Assembly: GCA_018873245.2 (NCBI GenBank)
Contig: JAEMBT020000003.1
Coordinates: forward strand, 11,749,843 to 11,813,842
Source of the DNA: Archegozetes longisetosus
Lineage: Eukaryota; Arthropoda; Arachnida; Sarcoptiformes; Trhypochthoniidae
Reading direction: 5' to 3'
Length of the DNA stretch: 64,000 nt
Within the stretch, counting starts at the first letter, position 1. Every line of letters begins with the position of its first letter. Below are positions 57,180 to 64,000 of the stretch, in pieces. The notes under the pieces are model-generated. The model was given only the letters and a program-made list of their open reading frames with translations. It was not told the origin of the DNA and searched no databases. Position numbers and translations under genes: made by a program.

Positions 57180-58081
57180 ATTCGTTGATTTGGTTAACAG
57201 TACAATTAATTTAGGTTTTGTTTTCTCTTCAAATCTTAAATGTTTAGGTTTCGAAAATGTCAACTTTTTTGACAATTAGTTCGTTTAAATTAATATTGAT
57301 TTGGAATGAGCTCACGTCAAATATTGACTACAGTTATAAATGTCTTCAAATTATAAAACTTTGTAGAGTTATTTGAAAAAACAATTAATAAAAGTTTTAC
57401 GTAAAATAGGATCTGTTTCAAATTGATTACAACTTTGATTTAATGTTTTGAGCAATCGAGTTATCGGCATTTCGAACGCTTGAGGCCAAAGTTCAGACTA
57501 ATTGTCAGGTAAAGACAAATGCTTTTAATTTGAAATTTTCACAGAGAGCAATCCTTTACTGAATTTGGACTCAGTTTATTTTGCTTCATTAAGTTTGACT
57601 AACTCAACTTCGATTTAGTTTGTCAAATGCAGCTCCTTTTTCAGTGACTCTTAAGTTACAAATTTCTTAACAAACTATTCACTAAGTCTTGAGTTTCCAA
57701 AAAATATTTAAGCCTTCGTCTTAACATTTCAAATGAGTTCTAATTTAAAGCTGATTTTTGAAGAATATGAATACATTTGATTAGATTGAGCATTGAGTTA
57801 ATGAACAAAATTGTCAAATTATGATCAATAGTCTATGACTCGGTTAAGGTCAAATATATGCTTAGTTACGCAACGAGCCAAACGATGGAGTAGTAAATAA
57901 ATGCTGTAATTCAATTTATAAAAGACCGGTATTTTGTTTACAAGTCATTCAAGTTTTTGAACTTTAGTCAAGACAACACATCAACTTTTGATGACACTTA
58001 AGCCAAGTATAAATGAAACACACGTTTGCAGTCGATTTTTGGTTATATTAAGTAATAATTAAATATATAAATGATTGGAAA
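57180..58081. other. Intergenic, NDUFB7 to POMT2
   Basis: Contains the NDUFB7 3' UTR with AATAAA at 57387-57392 and the presumed POMT2 promoter. No other feature seen. Confidence 0.5.
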
Positions 58082-60722
58082 ATGGTTTTGACTGAGAGCA
58101 AATCAAAAGTCAAATTGAAAAACAAATCACAACTCAATCAATCAATAGATAAAAAGATTGACTTCAGTGACTTAATTGACAACAAGAGTGTCACCAATTG
58201 GTGGATAGTATTTATATTGATTACAGCGTTATCGTTCGCAACCCGTTTACATAAGATTTCAGAACCCGATCACGTGTGGTTTGTATTTATTACCAATTAT
58301 TTGAACTTGTTTTCCATTGATTGACATTTTGTAAATTTACTGATAATTGTCTTAATTCCTAATGCGATCAATAGTTGGGATGAGACCCACTTCGGAAAGA
58401 TGGGCAGCTGGTATATAAACCACACTTTCTTCTTCGACGTTCATCCGCCACTCGGAAAAGTAATTGAATATTTATGACAATCACTCTCTCATTAACTGTT
58501 ACTGAAAATCTTAAACTTTGCATAAAACTATGCATTTTTTCAATTGTAATAGATGTTGATCGGTTTGTTTGGGGCACTGACTGGCTATAACGGCACGTTT
58601 GCGTTTAACAAGCCCGGAGACAAATACTTAGACCACCCTTACGTTGGAATGAGACTCTTTTGTGTCACTTTAGGAGCTCTTATTGTGCCATTTTGTTTCA
58701 TAATTGTTTGGAAGTTATCTCAATCAATCACTTCTTCCGCGTTAGCTGCTATTTTGATCACTTTCGGTATTTAAAAATGAATAGAAACTAATTTGTTTTG
58801 CGATCAAATATAAAATTTGATACTTTATCTTTGCAGATGTAGGCATGATTACACTCTCGCAATATATACTTTTAGACCCGATATTAATGTTTTTTATAAT
58901 AAGCTCAGTTTTGGGAAGTGTTATGTTTAACTCATTACATAGTGATGCCTTCAGTGCTAAGTGGTGGTTCTGGTTGTGTTGGACTGGATTGTTTCTCTCG
59001 TGTTCCATAAGGTAGGTATCTATAATGATCAAAAATGACTAGATCGAATTGACTGTAATCAATTTGTTTGCTTAGTGTTAAGTTTGTCGGTCTTTTTGTT
59101 GTGCTTTTGGTTGGCGTCCAAACGATTGCTGACTTATGGCAAATATACGGCGATTTATCAAATCCAATATCTCTAGTATTGAAGCATTTAACTGCTCGAA
59201 TACTATGTCTGATATTATTACCACTCGTACTCTACATGACATTCTTTTGGATTCACTTAAAAGTTTTATACAAAAGCGGAAACGGCGACGGATTCTTCAG
59301 CTCTGCATTTCAGTCGCAACTTGTCGGTAACTCGTTATATAACGCGTCAATGCCTCGATATGTTGCTTATGGTGCCATCATTACACTCAAGAATCACCGA
59401 ACGGGTGGTGGATATCTTCACTCTCACTGGCATTTATATCCAGAAGGGGTGGGCGCTAGACAACAACAAGTGACCGCTTATTCACATAAAGACGAGAACA
59501 ATAAATGGAAAATTAAGAAGTATGACAGCGATACTGATCCTAATAAAGGGGAAATAGAGTTTGTCAGAAATGGAGATTTAATACGATTAGAACACGTAGT
59601 GACCACAAGAAATCTTCACAGCCACAGAGAATTGGCGCCAATTACCAAAAAACATTTTCAGGTCACTTGTTATGGCGATAACGGGACCGGAGATGCAAAC
59701 GATGTGTTCAGAGTTGAGATCAGCGGTGGTCGTGATGGCGATCGAATCGAAACAGTGACGAGTAAATTGAAAATTGTTCACTATTTGGTCAATTGTGCGC
59801 TTCATTCGCATTCGAAACAATTACCGAAATGGGGTTACGAACAGATGGAAGTCTCTTGCTCTCCAAATTTATTGGACAAGAACATTTACTGGAACGTTGA
59901 GGACAATTATTTTCCACGTTTACCGAATGTTAGTTTTGAAGTTTATGCGCCTTCTTTTTGGGAACGATTTGTTGAATCTCACGCAGTTATGCTTCAGGGG
60001 AACTCTGGACTCAAGCCTAAAGAAGGAGAAGTAACTTCGAGGCCGTGGCAGTGGCCAATCAATTATCGGGTATTGATTTGATAAGTCTATATTGTTTTGA
60101 GTACATCATTTTTTACATTGATCAATGTTAAAAACACTCTATTTTTAAGACAAATATATATTGAATTTACGTCAAATAAAACAGTTATCCTTAAAATCTG
60201 TTTTAGGGTCAATTCTTTTCGGGCAACGATTACCGAATTTATCTGTTGGGAAACCCAATCGTATGGTGGGCAAATCTCTTACTACTATTTATCTACTGTT
60301 TCGTACACTTATTTATTTCTGTTCGTCGTCAACGAGGCTGTTACGAAGCAAAATATATTCAGACACCTAACACACGCCTAACGCAGGCCTCTATTTGGTT
60401 ATTGATCGGTTGGGCACTTCATTACATTCCATTCTACGTGATGGGACGAGTTCTCTATTTTCATCATTATTTTCCCGCATCGCTATTCAATTCAATGCTT
60501 TCAGCTGTAATCCTCGACTATCTCTTCAAAGTATTGCCAGAGCAATTGACTCCAGCATACGCTCAGAGCGTCTATCATTGGCTTTATGGCAGTCTATTAT
60601 CAGTGATTGTGTACAGTTTTTACTTATTTGCGCCTTTAAGTTATGGTATGTCGGGCTCTAATGCTAGTGAAATGAACAGCACAATGTATGGACTGAGATG
60701 GCTCGACTCTTGGGAATTCTGA
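58082..60722 (+). CDS. POMT2: Protein O-mannosyltransferase 2
   Basis: Six exons, 58082-58278, 58375-58459, 58553-58766, 58837-59011, 59076-60069 and 60207-60722, give 726 residues (human 750). Phases run 2, 0, 1, 2, 0. Order: cytosolic basic N-terminus, first membrane helix ([17 protein letters not shown]), then the lumenal catalytic loop [20 protein letters not shown] with the Asp-Glu pair at 68-69. PPLGKMLIGLFG, further helices, [12 protein letters not shown] and [15 protein letters not shown] follow. Three MIR repeats (about 315-510; [30 protein letters not shown]) lead to the C-terminal helices with [31 protein letters not shown] and the final LRWLDSWEF. With POMT1 it transfers mannose from dolichol-P-mannose to Ser/Thr in the ER (dystroglycan and others; twisted in Drosophila). 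POMT1 is not in the window. AATAAA at 60956. Confidence 0.97.
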
Positions 60723-62723
60723 TCATTTATTTAAAATATGTTCACATTTTTTCCTTAATTTATACAATTTTTACAGAATATTTTCTTTAACTGATTTATT
60801 TTTCAGATTTTATTGTTTATTGAAAGTTCTGTCAACGATTTTTTATTGATTATTTTAACGCAACTATTTTTAATTGCGATTTAGCGATAAAAGTCCATAT
60901 TGATCTTTCAACACGTTTTTATAGCATTTTTTAAACGTGACTGAAAATTTTTTACAATAAATATTTTTAGATATATTTATAATATTTAGTTCAAAATTAT
61001 TGACTCATCACGTCGTCACTGAGTTATTAATTTACTTGAAAAAGTCTGTTCAATCGATACTTAAACAATGATTAAAGAGCTTTGTCTAATGTTTTAAGAA
61101 ATTGATAGTTTTTCTTTGCAATAGTTCATATTTTGTGGTCAGATAGAAGAATGTCTCAATGCAGAGATTTGCAGATAAAATCTGAATCAATTTTTAGCAT
61201 AAATCACTATAAGGGCAGATATTTAGGTTAGATATTGACAGTTATTTGATTATGGAGACTGAAAATGCTCACTAATTTGACGAGTATTTTAATCATTTAA
61301 CTATTGAACTGATGGCATATTTAGAACATTAAAGCTTAATCAACATCTGCTGTTAGCATCTGTCTCTGTCTCTGTCTCGCGCCCATCCACTTCAGGCAAA
61401 CGCTTTTCGGAACCAATTACACTCAGTTGAAACCGGCAAACCCTAACCCAACCCAAATCTGAAAAGAAGTTCAATTCGTACAATGAGTTGCGTAGATGAG
61501 TCGATTATGACTGAAAGCCACTATCATATTGATTGACCTTTAATATACTGTGGTAAAGTCAATTTACTAACCTATTGAGCTGATTGCCTCGATCCCCAAT
61601 GCAAATAGGCAATTAAGCGCAATTAGTTGTCCAAATTTAAAGCTCTGGTTGCTTTGTTCACACTTAAACAAGTTTAAACTTTGTTAAATCAAATCTTTAG
61701 AACTCTACTAACAGAAAAACGCAAAGTTTGTTGGCTAAATACAATTTTATAGATTGGCATTTGCGAGTGCAATGTTTTTAATCAATATTCAGTTTTATTG
61801 ATGATTTAATTATTGAACTATTATACAACTGAAAAAATGACTGCTCAAACAGACTATGAACATGAAGACAAAAACGACAACAAATTGAAATAGTGGCGTA
61901 ATTGCGTCAGTTTAGATCAAACAAAAACACTTTCATTTGTTCTGTTAATGTTTTTCAACTTTTTTTTATAAATTATTTATCAGTATTTTCAGTTTTTACA
62001 GTCGGTCACTACTTTTTGGTCCCATTTATTTAAATATAAAGTTTGTTTTTAATGAACAATAAAATGCAATTTTACAAAAAATTGACTTTCTTTTAGAGTG
62101 ACAACGGTTTTGTCAAAGAAAAAACTACTTTTGTTTGAAAGTTTTGTTTAAAGACCTGAGTAAACGCTTTTATGTGATTAATCTGTGCTTTAAAGCATTC
62201 CTTATGACGTAAGCCCTTCGCAACAGTTAAACATTTGGTTATTGCAATTGCACTACACTTTTTCGAGATATTCTAATTATAATCAAATTATTAATATTTA
62301 TAGACTCATACAATCAGTTCAATGTTTTCAGTATCGAGTGTAAACAGCAAAATAAACTAAAAGCACATATTTACAAAACAAAATAATAATTGCGAACAAT
62401 TACTGTAAACTTGACAACAAGTTATCATTTTTTCATCAATCAACAAATAATTGGACAAAACTTTATAGAACTTAAAAACGAATCAATACAATTATAACAA
62501 ATGAAAGCCATTCAAACTAAATAAAGTTATATAAAATGTGTGCACAAAACAGTTAATAATACAATTACAATAAGAAGGCAAACAAATATCGATTAAAACA
62601 ATTAAAATGAATGCAACATTAATTATGAAGTTTCTTGCAGGTAACACCAAAATGTGTTAGACATTAATTCATATATTGCTGCTATCAATCAGTGAGTTAT
62701 AATAATGCTCGCAAACAAACTAA

Positions 62724-62773
<50 letters not shown>

Positions 62774-64000
62774 ACTCCGAGTAAAGACAGAAAAGATGTG
62801 CTAAAAGTTTTGCCAAAGGCTCTCTTGCTTTGTAAAAAAAATTGTGAAAATTGATATCTTTACTGCTAACAATGTGGTGAAGGTTATCCTGATTTTACTT
62901 TTTCCGCAATAATTGGTTCCTTTGACTAATTTTTGTTTTGCTCAATTAATTAACGCTTTTTGTTGGCTCGCACGACAAACTCATTCTTCTCTATCTTATG
63001 ATTGATTTAGGAAAGCAATTGACATAAAGTAATCGTAAGAGTAATCAATTAATTAGTAATTAAATAAACTAACTATAAACATATAAATATGATTGACGCA
63101 ATGTTTATTAGTTACTAATTAGTAACTGCATTCATAGTAAGCCTAACTTTTTTTTATCAATTAGTGAATTTTTATTGTACGAATCATTTTGAATTGAAAT
63201 TTGTTTTGACATGTTGACATGGTTATAATTATAATATTGATATTTGATTTGAAACGTTATACTAGTTGTGTAATAAAAATGATACTCCTTATATGTTTAC
63301 TAAATCGTTGGATATGAACAGCCGTTATATTATTTGTGATAATAAAATTGAAATAATAATAGTTAACAAAATAGTTTTTAGAAAATGGCATTAAGTTTGA
63401 GAAAGTGCTAAAACAGTTAAAGTTTTAGTTGTCTATAAAGATTACATTGACATTGAAAACATTAGAAACTATTTAGAAATTTGACGCAGTATTTAGTATT
63501 TTCACACAAACCTATACAAAACACCTTACTCTTAAGGTTGTTGACCGAAAAATAAATTTCAGATCAAATCATAAAATTATTCAAACTTAATAAATATTCA
63601 CACATCATTTGAACATCTGAAATACTAAACACATCATAAAATCATTTATTAATAAGAGCTATTTTAAAATTGAGATGTAGTACAGATCTAGAAACGAGTG
63701 TTTTTTAAATCTACTTTAACAGAAAGTTATTTTGGAAAACGTTTTCCTCAAAAATTGGATGCGAAAGTGAAGGAAACCCACTATTGATCCAATATATCTA
63801 TAACTCTATCGCTTAGAGTTGACTCAATTGTTGATTAACTTAGTTGAGGAGCGAACACATATTTGATCAGAGAACAAGTTTATGCAATAGCAATAAAAGT
63901 AAATAAAGCATAGGGTCACTAACAAAGTATTTGAATCAGTTACAAAATACAACTTTTGTTCACTCAGTCGGTTAAACGAATGAAGAACTAGTCGCAACCT
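60723..64000. other. Intergenic, no gene supported
   Basis: 3.3 kb of AT-rich sequence. It includes the POMT2 3' UTR (AATAAA at 60956-60961) and an (AG)n run listed separately. No coding-like stretch, inverted repeat or RNA gene recognised to the window end. Confidence 0.45.
62730..62772. repeat. (AG)n microsatellite
   Basis: Uninterrupted dinucleotide run of about 21 copies. Confidence 0.95.

Noticed and set aside
1..64000. CRISPR array, operon or prokaryotic origin
   Set aside because: Spliced eukaryotic genes throughout; the tandem repeats present are microsatellites without spacers.

Overview
This is an AT-rich nuclear contig of an animal, most likely a chelicerate such as a mite. Genes are split by short GT-AG introns (mostly 57-400 bp). 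They encode animal housekeeping proteins: RNA polymerase II subunit RPB3, complex I subunit NDUFB7, protein O-mannosyltransferase 2 and EGF-domain O-GlcNAc transferase. Divergent BTB proteins, DM9 repeats and cysteine-rich secreted proteins accompany them, and Tc1/mariner and pogo-like debris is abundant. The mite placement is inferred from style and was not tested by a search.

Layout. 0.4-6.9 kb: a small secreted orphan, an orphan exon, a BTBD9-like protein and a Gly/Tyr-rich secreted peptide with a two-exon structure. 8.2-12.4 kb: two tandem mitochondrial poly(A) polymerase-like genes with identical exon architecture. 12.6-16.4 kb, minus strand: a RING protein that appears fused to a DM9 module, then an ORP10/11-type PH protein with no sterol-binding domain. 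16.6-18.9 kb: inverted-repeat elements. 19.0-20.9 kb and 40.0-42.1 kb: two paralogous cysteine-rich VWC-type secreted proteins, the second with a one-base deficit in a T run of its signal-peptide exon. 23.5-25.0 kb: a seven-finger C2H2 protein, with a decayed copy of part of it at 26.5-26.9 kb. 25-39 kb: a gene-poor transposon graveyard holding several Tc1/mariner remnants, a pogo-like element and a 2.7-kb LINE-type insertion. That insertion begins with a tRNA-like sequence and has an 11-bp target-site duplication. 43.2-44.2 kb: a terminal-inverted-repeat element carrying a tRNA-like block. 44.8-50.7 kb: a second zinc-finger protein, a BTB-BACK protein and EOGT. 51.2-52.2 kb: a possible decayed chemoreceptor. 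54.3-60.7 kb: POLR2C (with a ~0.5-kb fold-back in an intron), NDUFB7 and POMT2. 60.7-64 kb: no gene seen.

The genes do not form one pathway. EOGT and POMT2 both O-glycosylate secretory-pathway proteins but are separate genes 7 kb apart. The two mtPAP-like genes are probably nuclear genes for mitochondrial RNA 3'-end processing. Exon coordinates were worked out by hand from splice consensus, phase continuity and family resemblance. No database search or transcript was available.
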